DNA from: Saturnia japonica
Taxonomy: Eukaryota; Arthropoda; Insecta; Lepidoptera; Saturniidae
Assembly (NCBI GenBank): GCA_033032175.1
Contig: CM065321.1
Span: 11,740,501-11,804,500, forward strand
Length of the DNA: 64,000 nucleotides
Direction of reading: 5' to 3'
Part shown: piece after piece, positions 48,223-61,100 of the stretch
Layout of the letters: each line of letters starts with the position of its first letter
Numbering within the stretch: the first letter of the stretch is position 1
Position numbers and translations under genes: made by a program
The notes under the pieces: generated by a model
Databases searched by the model: none
What the model was told of the DNA's origin: nothing
What the model saw: only the letters and a program-made list of their open reading frames with translations

Positions 48223-49036
48223 GTATATAACACAGAGTACTTTTGTTTATAGGTAAAGTATGTAAATTCTATAATTATCCTGAGATTTCAATGAGGGAAA
48301 TCATAGTGAAAAGTGTATTTATCGTTTGTATAATAAGATTAAGTATATATTACAAAGATTTTTTTAGAACTAAATCAGTATTTATAAAGATTACCTCCTG
48401 CATCCAAACTTTACCTTTAAACGAATATAAAATTTAATAAGAATAAAAAGTGTCTGTGTCACTCATTGATTAAGTACCTAGCTTCCTATTTATTACTGGA
48501 AGAACTTTTAGAATCAGATTAGTAGATTTAGATATTACCTTCTACAAACATACAAATTTAACCTATATATAATAGTAGTATAGAAGTAAAAGTAGTATAT
48601 AACAGTAGTGTAATGTCTTAAAATTAGACAAAGATAGGTAATCAGCTAATATTCCTGGCAGCAGTTTCGAAATTGCAATCGGCCTTATATTTAATAAACT
48701 CTAAGAAAAGGCTGCAATACAACAATAAAAAGCATCAATATTATTTATTTTGAGGCTAGCGCATCACGCCTTTGAAATGATAATACATATTTTAATTTCA
48801 GAGTCAGACGCAATGAACATAATAAATTTATACATAAAACATTCTTCAGTATTCACATCCCAACAAAATATACTTATATTCTCTGCCAGTCTAACCACAA
48901 AGGTGATAACTTGTAAGTTGTATAACATTTTTTTCGTATTTTGGTATTTCCATAGTCAATCACTGACTTGCAAGAATAAATGACAGACAGTGAACGCAAA
49001 TAGCGCATAATGTAAGGTATAATCAGTATAAAATAA
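48223..49036 (+). other. Upstream region of SLC12 gene 2
   Basis: AT-rich, no repeat or gene recognised. It would hold the proximal promoter of gene 2. Confidence 0.4.
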
Positions 49037-49073
49037 TATAAAAATTACGAAATTGTAAATATTGTGTGCAGTG
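49037..49073 (+). promoter_or_regulatory. Candidate core promoter of SLC12 gene 2
   Basis: TATAAAAA at 49037-49044 lies about 33 bases before the A of GCAGTG (49069-49074), an arthropod initiator-like site. The spacing is right for TATA and transcription start. The first coding ATG follows 34 bases later. Confidence 0.45.
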
Positions 49074-49103
49074 TGATTAAAGTGTTGAGTAGACAGGATT
49101 CTA

Positions 49104-49149
49104 ATGCCGTACACAATGAAAAACGCTCTCGCGAACGATGGAATTAAAG
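49104..49149 (+). CDS. SLC12 gene 2, candidate first coding exon
   Basis: ATG at 49104, then MPYTMKNALANDGIK and one base before donor GTAAAT. The phase (1) fits the next exon exactly, and a TATA/initiator pair lies just upstream. No homology supports it independently. Confidence 0.6.
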
Positions 49150-52100
49150 GTAAATAAGAAAATATATAATTCGAACACCGACGAGTACCTAGGTATGTAC
49201 TTACAAAGTATTTGTAGAATCATTCTTGGATTTAACATAATATCCCGGTATATTTAATAAAAATACACAACATTATCAACTTTGTTGATTCGGTTTTGAA
49301 GTGGATTTTGTAAACAAATCATTACTCATCATTTTAGAGTCAATGATATTTTATGTGAATAGTAAGTAAATAATAATAATATTGTTTAGGGTTATCATAC
49401 CACACTATTATAACTGTATTTTCGTTCATCGGCATTATTATACAATGATAATTGGGAAATTTAATATAATTTTTAAATCTTCTTTAATCTTAAAACACAT
49501 TACAATATTGCATATAATTTTTCCATACACTTGCTTTTTAATGGCCATTCGTATTTGGTTGTTATTTAAACGACGGAATATAACTAATGTTTTGTTACAA
49601 AAACTTTAAACTACCCGTATTTGTTGTTTCAAATGTCTGATCAAGTACAGTTGCATATCTTCTAAATTACATTATTTAAGAACTCTTCAGAACGTTTCGC
49701 TGACAATGCGTCAGAGCCTCAATATAGGTACTAAGTGCGGATATTCGCAGTAATCTCAAGTCCATGGGCGATATCGGGGGTGTCATCTCCACAACATCTT
49801 TGAGACTTGGGAGTCCTGAACAAGGTGTGACGGTTTTTCACGCCCAGTCATATATGATAACATACTTTACAATTCGGCCGTATATGGAAGACTGTTTGCA
49901 CCTCTGGCATGAAACCAATCCTAGCTATTGTAAATTATATCTTCTAGTTAGCGACTTAATCTGTAATTAATATTTTTCATTAAGTATTACAAGCTTACTA
50001 GAAAGTCGAAATAAGTAAAAAGCAAAGTTAAACTATCCGGTTTTATAATCAAAAAATCAATAATATAGTTTTTAAAAATCAAAACATTACTTATCGCATA
50101 CAACTATTCACGTGAGACTCGTTCTGAACCCCAGATTAATAAGACTCTCATAAATCATAATATAGGTATGCTGAGAAAAACATTATACAACACAGTTTGT
50201 GTGCAAGTCCGGAATGATCGATTGTACTGTAATCGGCCAGTTTCAAAAGAACTGCCATCGGTTCTGAAGTATTCAGTATTTACGATTTTCTTGGCTTCGA
50301 TCGAGAAGAGCGGGGAGGATCTTATTAAAATGGTGTTATACTTAAGGGTAACCGGAGAAGAGCGGCATCGAAGCAGTCGAGACGAGACACGGTCGCCCGC
50401 GTTCTTTACATTAATTATTACACCACTTTAATTAACTCTTATTGAAACGCGGTTTGACCTTATGTTAAAAAAGCAAATTATTTATTATTCCGAACACCGT
50501 ATAATGCTGGTTCATTAATTGAAATTACAATGAATGTCCACCTTTTAAGTGACTGCGGTAAAATCGGTAAGTTCCATAAATACTATTTTACTTATTAACG
50601 TTTTATTTTTATGTACGTTTTATTTCTTTACTAGCTGTGTCCGCGGCTTCGCTCCGTGGATATCAGAAAAACGCATAATTCTTATAAAAATCGTAGTTTC
50701 TTAAACCTTTAATAATTTTCTATTGAATGCATGTATCGTGATTTTTTTAATGAGTAAAACAAAAAAAAAAAGATCAAAATCTATCCAGTAGTTGTGTGAT
50801 ACGCGCACAACGGCAAACCTCGGTTATTTTATACATACATAAATCACGCATAATTTCCAACGGGGTAGGCAGAGACCACGTCCTCTCACTTGCTACGATC
50901 CTGGCATATATCTTTCGCTTCTTCAACATATATCAATCTTTTCATACATGCTCGTCGGTTTAGAGTACTCTTGACCTGAACTTTCTTCAGAACGTCCCCG
51001 ATTTGATCGAGGAACTTTCGGCTAGGCCTTCCTCTTCTTCTTCTTCCTAACTTGGCAACCGGTCTTCTTTAATGAAGACCATTACTGCCATTATCGAGTG
51101 AATTATATTGTCATGTGTTATGTTATGTTATGTGGGCTCCACTTGTTCGCACTTAGACTCTTTCTAGGTCCATTGTGCGTAGATATTCCGGCCGGCTATT
51201 CCAGCCAGCCCAACTCCGACCAGAAGCACAGAAGCCTCCTGGGGCATTCACAGGCTTCTCGAAGTGACCTCGGCTGTCACGTGTTATGACGATTCAGTAT
51301 CCTAACAAGATGGTGGTTCCCTTGTTAGAAGTTTCTAGGAAGTTTTTGTGGGATCTCGGAATGAATGCTTTCAGCTTATATTTATAATCCATCTCACTTA
51401 TGCACAAAAACCAAACTATATCACGCAAAACGCCACCAATATTACATAATATAGGGTCAAAAACCCAAGTAAATTAATTAAAAATAACAACCACAACATG
51501 TCACTTCAAGATCCCGCCAAAAACTTCTAGGCCTTCCTCATCCAATGTTCCCATTGATACTCGCAATGTATAGGTATTTTATTTTATAACTAGCTGTGCC
51601 CGTGGCTTCGCTCACGTGGAGAACAGAATGCCCGCACGAATCTTGCTCCCCACTCCCGACTATTTTAAAGACAAAAATGCTTCTTGTGGGTGTTCCTTAG
51701 AAGATAGACGTATACTTTCTGTGACTTTTTTGTAGGTCATTTTAATGCCTATAATTATATAGTACATTAATTTACTATATCTCTTATGATTTACTCAGCA
51801 TAAGCCATTTAAGCGTCCGAATTGATTCACCATGATCAGTTTTTTTTTATTTGTGTGGAACCCTAATTCTTTTTATAAAATAGAAGTAGTCTAAGTTACT
51901 CCCTATATCCTCGGCTATCTATCAATGAAAGTCCCGTCAAAATCGGTCGAACCGTTTCGGAGAATACTCGGAACAAACAGGCAGAGATACAGACAAAAAT
52001 TTAAAAATGGGTGTTTTGTTATAGGTATTGTATAGACTTTCATATGCATTTAGTAAAAAACTGTTATTTTAACATTGTATTAATTATATAGATATAATAT

Positions 52101-55100
52101 ACTATCCAAACTTATATTATAAATGCGGAAGTAACTCTCTCTGTGTGTTTGTTACGTTTTCATGCCTAAACCGCAGAACGAATTTCGACGAATTTTGGTA
52201 CAGAGTTAAATTGGATACCGGAGAAGGACATACGCTTCACGAAAATAAAATTGTTAAAACATTATATAACAAGAAAAAAAAAAAATTAGCCATCCTGTTT
52301 TTCCAGATGATTTGGTTTGTGTGCGTTTGCGCCGACTCAGTTTGGAGACGAAACATTATTATTTCATTTTTTTAATGTTATTTTTATGATTGATTTATTT
52401 TCGCAATACAAAAAGGACATACGTAAAGTATCTAAACATTTTAAACAATATCTGGTCATTTTAATTTAATAACATGAATCTTTGCAGAGAATGCCTGGTT
52501 ATAGAAACTTAAGTTAGTTATAAGTACTTAAGTCTGATTTATTTTAAGTTTAACGTATTAATTTTAAGTGTTATAGACAGATGTAGTTGGTTTATTTTAA
52601 GGGAAGTTTGAAATGGTTTGATTTTGTTTAACTTGATTTTGCTGACAGGTTTTTTTTTAACCTATTTAGATGATTGTAGGTTTATATATACAATACATTC
52701 TAATTTAGTTTTTGTACAGTAGAGAAAATTTAATTATTTGTAATCAAGTTAATTAATCAATTGCAATATAAATAACATGATGTTATATAGAACAAAATTA
52801 TTTTTTAAAGGTTTTTTTAAGTCCGCGATTGAATACGCCTGCCTCCTAAGGTTGACTCACAGTAACTATTTTTATCTTCAACATAATAATTAACAATACC
52901 TTATTATCGAAGCTATTATCTCCAATTCAATATTAATCTTTATCCGGATAAGTTTATTAGTTGACTTGGGCATTTAACGTAGGTTATAATTGACCTTTAC
53001 AGTTTTTCATTTAAATGAATACCGTAGAAGATATCACGAAGTCAAAATTACATGCGATCTAAGAAATCCCTCGCAGCAAAACAATGTATAATCCATGCGA
53101 ACGGAGCCGCGGGCACAGCTAGTAATCATTAATTCTGTTCTGTTCATCGTGTAAGTTGTTATAATGTGTAATTTTATTAACAGTTCCAAATCCATCAAGA
53201 AGTAGGCGCAGAAGAAGCGCTTCAGTTGAGAATGGGAACACCAAGCCTGTTGATACAACATCGAGTCGAGATGAGGTATTAAATTGACTATAGTATACTA
53301 TCATACACAGATTTAATGTATGCATAGGATAATTAAAATTAAAAAAAGTAATAATTAAAAATCCTTTATTTGTTCTTAGTAAATTACATAATGTTAAAAA
53401 CTAATTCCTTTTTCTTTTTTTTTTTTAACGTGGAGATACCCATCATGGGTACACACCCGCCCGGGGGGACGAGTGTTTATGTGAGACTCCTACTCACTAA
53501 AACTCCACGGTGTACCATCCGCCGCCATACTGGGGCGACGCGGGCACTGCGCTGGCATACAGCCGCGCCGCCCCGGCCTAAGCAGGAGACGGCTCAGTAC
53601 ACCCTAGCCGTCTCCTCCGTCCGCCGAACTTGTACAATGAGGAGACGGGCCCTCCGACCCGTCTCCTCTGGTTCGGCTAGGGTGGCGGGAGTTGGCGGAT
53701 AAACCGCCTCCTCCTGCCACCCGTTCGTCTTTGGCGGAGAGGGCCGCTCAGGGGATCCCCCTCACGAACCCTCTCCGCGGCCTCCTTCTGCGAGATGACA
53801 TCTTCGCAAAAGGAGGCCATCGCCGTCCATGCCCTCTCGCTGCCGAGCACGACTCTCACCACACTCGGCAGCGAGAGATCTTCACCAATAACTGCGGCCA
53901 GAGTGCGACGCTGCTCCCCCCAGGCCGCACACTCACCAAGAGTGTGCTGCGCCGTATCCTCCGCAGCCCCGCACTCATGGCACGCAGTGGAGGGCTCCCT
54001 CCTGGCTATTTTGTGCAGGTACCATCCGAAGCATCCATGTCCGGACAGAACCTGCACAAGCCTAAACGTCAGGGAGCCCTGTTCCCTGCTACACCACTGC
54101 AGGAGGACCGGGCGGACAGCGTCTATGGTATAACGTCCAAAGCGCGCGTCCGCCAGGTCCTCCTCCCACCTCCTCAATACGTCCTCGCGGACTTCCCGCC
54201 TAACCAATGCAACTTCTTCGGGAGCCGGAGGCTCTCCTAACTCTCTCCTCGCCGCCGTGAAACTGTACACGGCGGCGAGCACCTCCGCCTTCAACTCCCA
54301 CGGCGGGGAGCCGGCGAGCACACAGGCCGCCCCCGTGGACACCGACCGGTATCCGCGAATAAATCTCAGCGCCACGACACGCTGCGCAGCACGCAGCACG
54401 CGTCTGTTTGTGGCGCTGAGAGCATCCACCCAGATCGGTGCCCCGTAGACGGCCATGTTCCGCACAACCCCCGCAAATAGTTGGCGACAACTCGCGTCCG
54501 GTCCTCCCGTGTTCGGGAGGAGCCGACCGAGAGCTGCCGCCGCTCCCACAATGCGCGGTCCGAGACCCTTAAAATAGGACTCGAACCGCCATCTCCCGTC
54601 CAGGACAAGGCCCAGATACTTCATCTGGGCCCCGACCCGGACCCTTACTTCTTCTACGTAGATGTGGGCCCCAGGAGGCGGCCCACACCGAGGCTCATGA
54701 AAAAGTAGGGCCTCGGTTTTCTCCGCCGCCACTCTAAGGCCCAACGCTTTGATGCGCCTGACCACGAGGGCCGTACCATCTGTGGCTAGGCGCGCCACCT
54801 CGGCATAACTGCCCCCGCGGGCTACGACCAGGGTATCGTCCGCGTAGCAAATTACGCGGACTCCTTCCGGGAGTGCTATGCGAAGCACCCAGTCGTAGCC
54901 CATGTTCCACAGGAGCGGTCCCTACACCGACCCCTGTGGAACACCACACCCAACGTGGCGCCGGGCCACAATCCCCCGGCCGTCCGCGAAGACGACCTCT
55001 CTCTCTTGGAGGTAGTCCTCCAACAGCCGCCGCAGGTACGAAGGCACCCCGAAAAACCGGAGTGCCTCCCGAATGACATTATGCGGCAGACTGTTGAAGG

Positions 55101-58100
55101 CGTTGGCGATGTCAATCGACACCGCCAACAACCTACCTTCCTCCTGGGTCGCCTCCGCGGACCACGTCTTCAGGGTGGAGAGGGCGTCCAAAGTGGAGCG
55201 CCCTCTCCGGAAGCCGAACTGCCAGTCAGAAAGGACCGGCCCCACCTCCTCCATGTGCCGGATGACATAGAAGGCTATTATTCTTTCCAACATCTTTCCC
55301 GTGTCATCCAGCAACACCAGGGGCCGGTATGAGGACGGGCAGTCCGGAGGGCGACCCTCCTTCGCCAGCAGGCAGAGTCGCCACACCTTCCAGAGCATCG
55401 GGAACCGTCCGGCCAGTAAACAGCGGTCGAACAGCTCCCGAAGCTCTCCCCCAATGTGGTCTAGCGCCACTCCTAATACTTGGCCCGGAACTCAGTCCGG
55501 GCCAGGTGCCCTCCGCTCCTTGCGGAGGTGCTGCACCACCTGGCCCATCTCATCATCTGTGACAGTATGGGGCGGTGCTAGCTCCTCCACAATGAGGCCC
55601 CCATTAATCATGGGAGGTGGGAGGAGCACCGGAGTTTCCGTTAAAGGGGGCGCCTGCCCCCGGAACTTTTTCTTACCATCCGGTAAGGGCGCCCCCATGG
55701 ATGCCGATCCAGGGTCCTAAGAAGCTCCTCCCATCTCTCGTCCTTGGCCCGGCCTATGGCCGCCTGCAGGGAATTACGGCATTCCCTGTAGGCAGCAAGC
55801 AACCGAGCCTCCTCCCCAATCTGCCGAACTAGCCGCTGGCGGCAGCGTTGTAGCTGCCGCCTCGCCGCGGAGCAGGCCTCCCGGAGATCGGCAATCTCCG
55901 GGGACCACCATTACACCGCCCGCCTGTTTTGCGGACGGTTGTTGCCCCGCGGCATCGACGCGTCGCAAACCGCCGTAAGGTCCCTACGGAAGCGGTCTGC
56001 GACCGCGTCGATATCTTCAGCTGCTGGAGCTGGCCCTCGCCAGCTCTAGACAATGGCCGCCTCTTCCGCCAGCTCTCGGTCGAGGCGGCCAAGAACCCAT
56101 CTGGGGAACACCGCCCCTCCACGGGGACGGTGCACCTGCTCCCCTGGGGAGGTGGAGACCTTGAACCGAATATAGCGATGATCGGAAAAGGTCTCCACCT
56201 CCTCCAGCACCCTCCAATCCTGCACACGGCGCGCGACAGACGGCGTGGCAAAGGAGACGTCCACCACCGACCCCCCGTTATGCCGCACGCACGTGTGGAC
56301 GGACCTTCTATTGAGGAGGGGCAGTCCAACTTGAACTGTCCACTTCTCCACTAGCTCCCCCCGGGGGTCCTTGGCCACCGATCCCCATGCCCGCGACTTG
56401 GCGTTAAGATCGCCAAGCAGGACAATGGGGAGCGGTGACAGCCGCCTAATCACCGGCCCCAGGGAGTCGAGAAACGCCTCGAACTCCCACAAGGGCCGGT
56501 TTGGGGAGAAATAAACCTCCACAATACCGTAACCTCCCCAGGCGGCCGCCACGAACTCTGACCCCATCTCCTTAATGGAGAGGGGTGACCCTGTACTATG
56601 AATGGCTACGGAGCCGTCAAGGTCACCTGCCCAGTAAGGTTGAGCAGGGACACAATACGGCTCCGCAGCCACCGCAACACTAATGTTCCACTCCGCCACC
56701 GATTGCACAAATAAGTCTTGTGCAGTGGCGGACTGGTTTAAGTTCCCTTGGAGGTAATTAGTATGGCCGTTCTGCATTATTGATTATTGAGCCATACTAA
56801 TTACCCCCGATCCTGGTCCTCCAAAACGTGCCCCAGGGGGCCTCCTCTTGGTGGAGGAGGGCTTGCAGCTCGCCCCCGCCATGTAATGGTCCGCCGCTTA
56901 ATAGCTGCACAGCTCACCGCCGTGTGGCCTGAGTCCCCGCACCTGGAACACAGGGCATCCCAGTCGGCCAGCTTCTCACACGTTGTGCGAGTGTGGCCCA
57001 AGCCCATGCACTTAAAGCAGCGCATGGGCTTCTCTGCCAGTGGCCGTATACGGGCCACACTCCAGCCGACCAGGAGACGCACTGCATCAGCCAACTTCCT
57101 TGCCCCCGCCACTGGGAGCGACATTAATCTGGTCTGACTCACATCCGGCTGTAGTGGCTATTGCCGTTCTAAGGTCCGTCTTGTCGTTATATATATATAT
57201 TTTTATCGTTATTGGTTTCATCTGAACTACATATACATACAAAGATTCATTTCGATATGACAATCAGAAGTAGCTTAAAATTGATCATATAATACTCGTA
57301 TTATGTATAAACCTTTCATGTCCGGTTTCTGTGGTACTTTATACTATAGTTTATTTGTTCAATATCGCTATTACTTTACAAACTCAACAAATGGCGTTTC
57401 TGAAGATATCATCATACGATAAACTTCAGTTAAACTTGCTTCAATTTATAACCAAAATGGAGCGTTTATCTATCCGATAGTTGTTTGATGTCTATTTAAC
57501 AAAAACAGACAGTAGACACCCGCCCCCTTATTACGTATTTCGCAATAGCAAAGCGATAGCAGAAATCGCTAAATATTTTCTTAGAAATGGTACAAATGTA
57601 TTCAGAAACACAAGTTGTGATAAAATTGGCGTAAGCTACAGTTATGTTTATGAAATCAATACATTAATATTCTATAAGTAGATACGGCATTAACACTCTT
57701 TACATGCAATCGTGAATGATGGGCAATTGCTTTCGAGCGAGAATAAACTGTTATCCTTTTTTGACAACAGAGTTGCCGCATTACGCTGTGATTTCCTATC
57801 TCTTTTGTTTCAACCTGTCGATAACAAAATTTGTGTACCGTTTTCAAATTGCTTTTAGTGAGAGTATAACGCGACTATTTAAAAATCGTCATTGAATCAA
57901 TAGCTAATGTGCAGTTAATTAGGATCCTCAGAAACTAGGCATTAGGCGTGTCGTGTTCCAGGATGAGCCTGTGTATATCCAGTAATCAAGCGTGGTGGGA
58001 GGGATTTCTCCCGGACAGGGCCTCGATCGCCACGCACATGTTGATACACCTGTCACAGTGACTTTGTTTTGGTTTGTCGCGTTTCGGGATCCGCCAGTAT

Positions 58101-61100
58101 ATATCTAGTTGCTGAGAAGTTTGCAAGCAGGCATGATACCGGCGATCGTCCGATGGATTTCAGATCTCTCGAGGGTCACCATTGTTTTCGTTTATACTGT
58201 GTTTACCATGAGGCACAGTGCCGTCACTTTTCCATGCTATAATAAATGAATAAAAAATATACGACAATGAATTTTAAATCAAATTGTAGTTCACATTAGC
58301 AAAAGTTTTGGGGTAACTGTCAGTATTTTTATTTAATGAAACAGTAAAATTACAATATTTATCAAATTTATTTATTTATTTACTTTTACACCTACCAATA
58401 TTTATCTCTGCATCACCTAATGGTTGACTGGCAGAGAATGCCTTAGGCATTAAGTCCGCCATTGCGTATTTAACGCATAGTGTGTAAATAAATAAATAAA
58501 TAAAAGAGTTTTCAACTATAAAAATGGACATAAGAAATGACTAGATATGTAAGCGTATGTCAAGTCTATAACTATAAGAAAAATAACATTAAATTTAAAT
58601 GTTAATATCATGCACTCTCACTTTTAGTTCACGCTATATACCTATTACTAAATCTCTGTGCCTACTAAATTTTTTTTTTCAGCATAAACGTCATCTGTCC
58701 TCTGGAGATGCTAATTCTAATCCTACACCCGAGTTAACTACGTTCGGTGGTATCAAATTAGGATGGATACAGGTAATAAAAACAAACACTTCTTAACTTC
58801 TATATATAGTATATTTATAAAAGGATAATTAACTGACTGAATGACATATCAAAGCACGGCCCAATCTACGCAGGCTAGGACCGTGAAAATTTGCATGCGG
58901 GTTCCTTTTAGACTGTAAGATTTTTGGAAATTCAACCTCTAAGGTGGTGAAGTAGAGGATAAAAGTTTCTATGAATATCTGTAATTTTAAAGATAGAAAT
59001 AAGGAAATTGGTATTTAGCCATTCAGTTAAACTGGGATATAAAAACATAACTTAACTATGACGACAACTAAGCCGCGGGAAAAGTGCTATTCAATATATT
59101 GTGTGCATTTGTTATTGATTCTAGACGAACTTCTGATCGAGTTGACCGATTAAACTCATATTTACATATTATTTTAGTTTTATTGAGAGTATGTTTCATA
59201 GCTATGTTAGAATCCGTTATATGGCACTTTCATATTGCATGAAAATCACAATATCGGAACCCGATAAATAGTACTGTCGTCGAACCATTTACTACCGAAA
59301 AGGGCAGAATAATATCTGCCGGCTTAGCTAGTATCAACTTATCATTTTCTTCACTTGATAAATAGTTTAACTGTAAAGGAAAAATAAGTTAATGTCTAGA
59401 AATGACAACAATCAATATCAAACTCAAAAGGAGAGTGGAGATTTTTAAATAAATTAAGTTTAAAAGCTATTGAACATTATGAATCCCTCATTAGTAGAGG
59501 TTGGTAGTCAGTTCTTTGTATAATCATAACGATGTTATATGGTTTTAGGGAGTCCTGATTCCGTGCTTACTAAACATTTGGGGTGTGATGTTGTTTCTAC
59601 GTATCGCATGGGTGGTGGCGCAAGCTGGTATTGGACTCACTATTGTAATAATTTTGCTATCTGGAGTGGTATGTGTTACCACCACGCTTTCCCTGAGCGC
59701 TATCTGCACTAACGGCCAGTTGCAAGGAGGTAAACATTATATCTCTGTCACGTAGTAATTTCATCAAATTAACTAGGTATAAGCGAAGTTCAACCCCGTA
59801 AGGACGTAGCAATTTGTGTACAACGAAAATTGAATTGACATAATATCTGATCACGTGATTTAGGTTGAGATATGTCAAATCCATACATTTTTCCGTTTTC
59901 GTTGGCATTAACGATTGTAGAAAAACAACTTGGCTAGAGCCACAGGTGAGATTGTGGCCACAACGCTAAATAAACCTATAACGGATAAAAAAGCAACATC
60001 TTTTAAGGTGGAGTTTATTATCTGGTATCAAGATCGTTGGGAGCCGAACTTGGCGCGTCGGTTGGCATTATTTTTGCTTTTGCGAATGCCGTCGCCGCCA
60101 GCATGAATACAATAGGATTTTGCGACTCACTTAATGACCTACTGAAGTCACACGGTCTCAAGATTATTGACAATAGCGTGAACGACGTACGGATCGTGGG
60201 AGCCATTGCCCTTTTCATCATGTGTGTAATATGCGCCGTCGGAATGGATTGGGAGACTAAGGCACAAGTAAGTTTTTTTATGTTATATGGTCTTTAATTT
60301 AATGTGGTGACAGTAAATTTATTATAATTTCATGAATTTATAAACAACTCTTAGGATTTAATGTAAGGCTGCCCAATTCATTTTGGAGATGGGCTATAAT
60401 TTAATTTCAATTTCATGTCAGCTCATTAACTCATTAGCCACCTCGTTAGGAGTATTATTATTCTGTGGGCGATCTACCGAGTAATACTTGTTTAAATAAT
60501 TATATAAATAGATAGATATTTAAAATGAACAAAATTTTCAGTTACCCATAGTTTAATAATAATCAAAAAAAAAAAAAAAATCACAACCAGTGCGCGCGGC
60601 GGGGATTGACAGCTGCCACGCTACTCTTGGATACTTGCTAGATCACTATAAAGCCCGGGACCCGGACGCCCTGGGTTTGAGCAGCCTTGAGCTAATAATG
60701 CAATGGGCACACTTCTTACCGCGCAAATGCCCTGTTTGGAACACTGCTTCGCAAATTAGGTTAACAATGAGAAATAGACCTTTTTGCAATTTTTATAACT
60801 TAAACATGAATCAAATGTCGTAAATAATTCTGAATTTAGAATATCTATAAATAAAATATGCAACATAACAGGAACATGTGACACATAAGACAAGTACTTT
60901 CCTTGATTTCCCTTGATTATCATATTATTTTTGTTTTAGAATTTCCTCATTACCGTGATTGTATTAGCTATATTCAATTACATAATTGGAGCATGTATTG
61001 GGCCCAAAGATGACAATGAAATATCCAAAGGATTCATCGGTATTAACAGTAAGTTACCACCATATACACTGAATATTATTAATTAAAAAGAGTTTTCAAA

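Larger units (their letters stand above)
49150..53183 (+). other. Intron 1 of SLC12 gene 2, largely repeats
   Basis: 49150-50630 is AT-rich, nothing recognised. At 50632-50800 is a minus-strand Helitron-like end (TAGCTGTGTCCGCGGCTTCG). 50870-51345 is a mosaic of lepidopteran repeats (AACGGGGTAGGCAGAGACCA), part of it the inverse of 29410-29570. An M2 MITE and two abutting Helitron-like copies follow. Confidence 0.6.
53406..57178 (-). mobile_element. R1-clade non-LTR retrotransposon, 5'-truncated, decayed
   Basis: The minus-strand order is ORF1 zinc knuckles, endonuclease, reverse transcriptase, C-terminal zinc motif, 3' UTR and a poly(A)-like tail (T run at 53412-53427 on the plus strand). 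It is markedly GC-rich against AT-rich host DNA, as lepidopteran R1-clade elements often are. The 5' end stops inside ORF1. No target duplication was seen. Several stops and shifts make it inactive. Confidence 0.9.
53276..58682 (+). other. Intron 2 of SLC12 gene 2, occupied by an R1-clade LINE
   Basis: The R1 element fills 53406-57178. After it, 57180-57940 is AT-rich (with a short TA run at 57186) and unrecognised. A family B copy spans about 57940-58250 and a LINE tail 58418-58510. Confidence 0.7.

Noticed and set aside
53692..56354. Long plus-strand open frames at 53.7-56.4 kb
   Set aside because: They are antisense shadows of the GC-rich R1 coding sequence and show no domain.
15106..60267. 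Possible gene conversion between the TM3-TM4 exons of the two SLC12 genes
   Set aside because: Protein identity is high, but third codon positions differ throughout, so purifying selection explains it better than recent conversion.
60590..60823. Open frame after the A run in a gene 2 intron
   Set aside because: No motif, no splice context, and the position of the A run does not fit a processed pseudogene on the plus strand.
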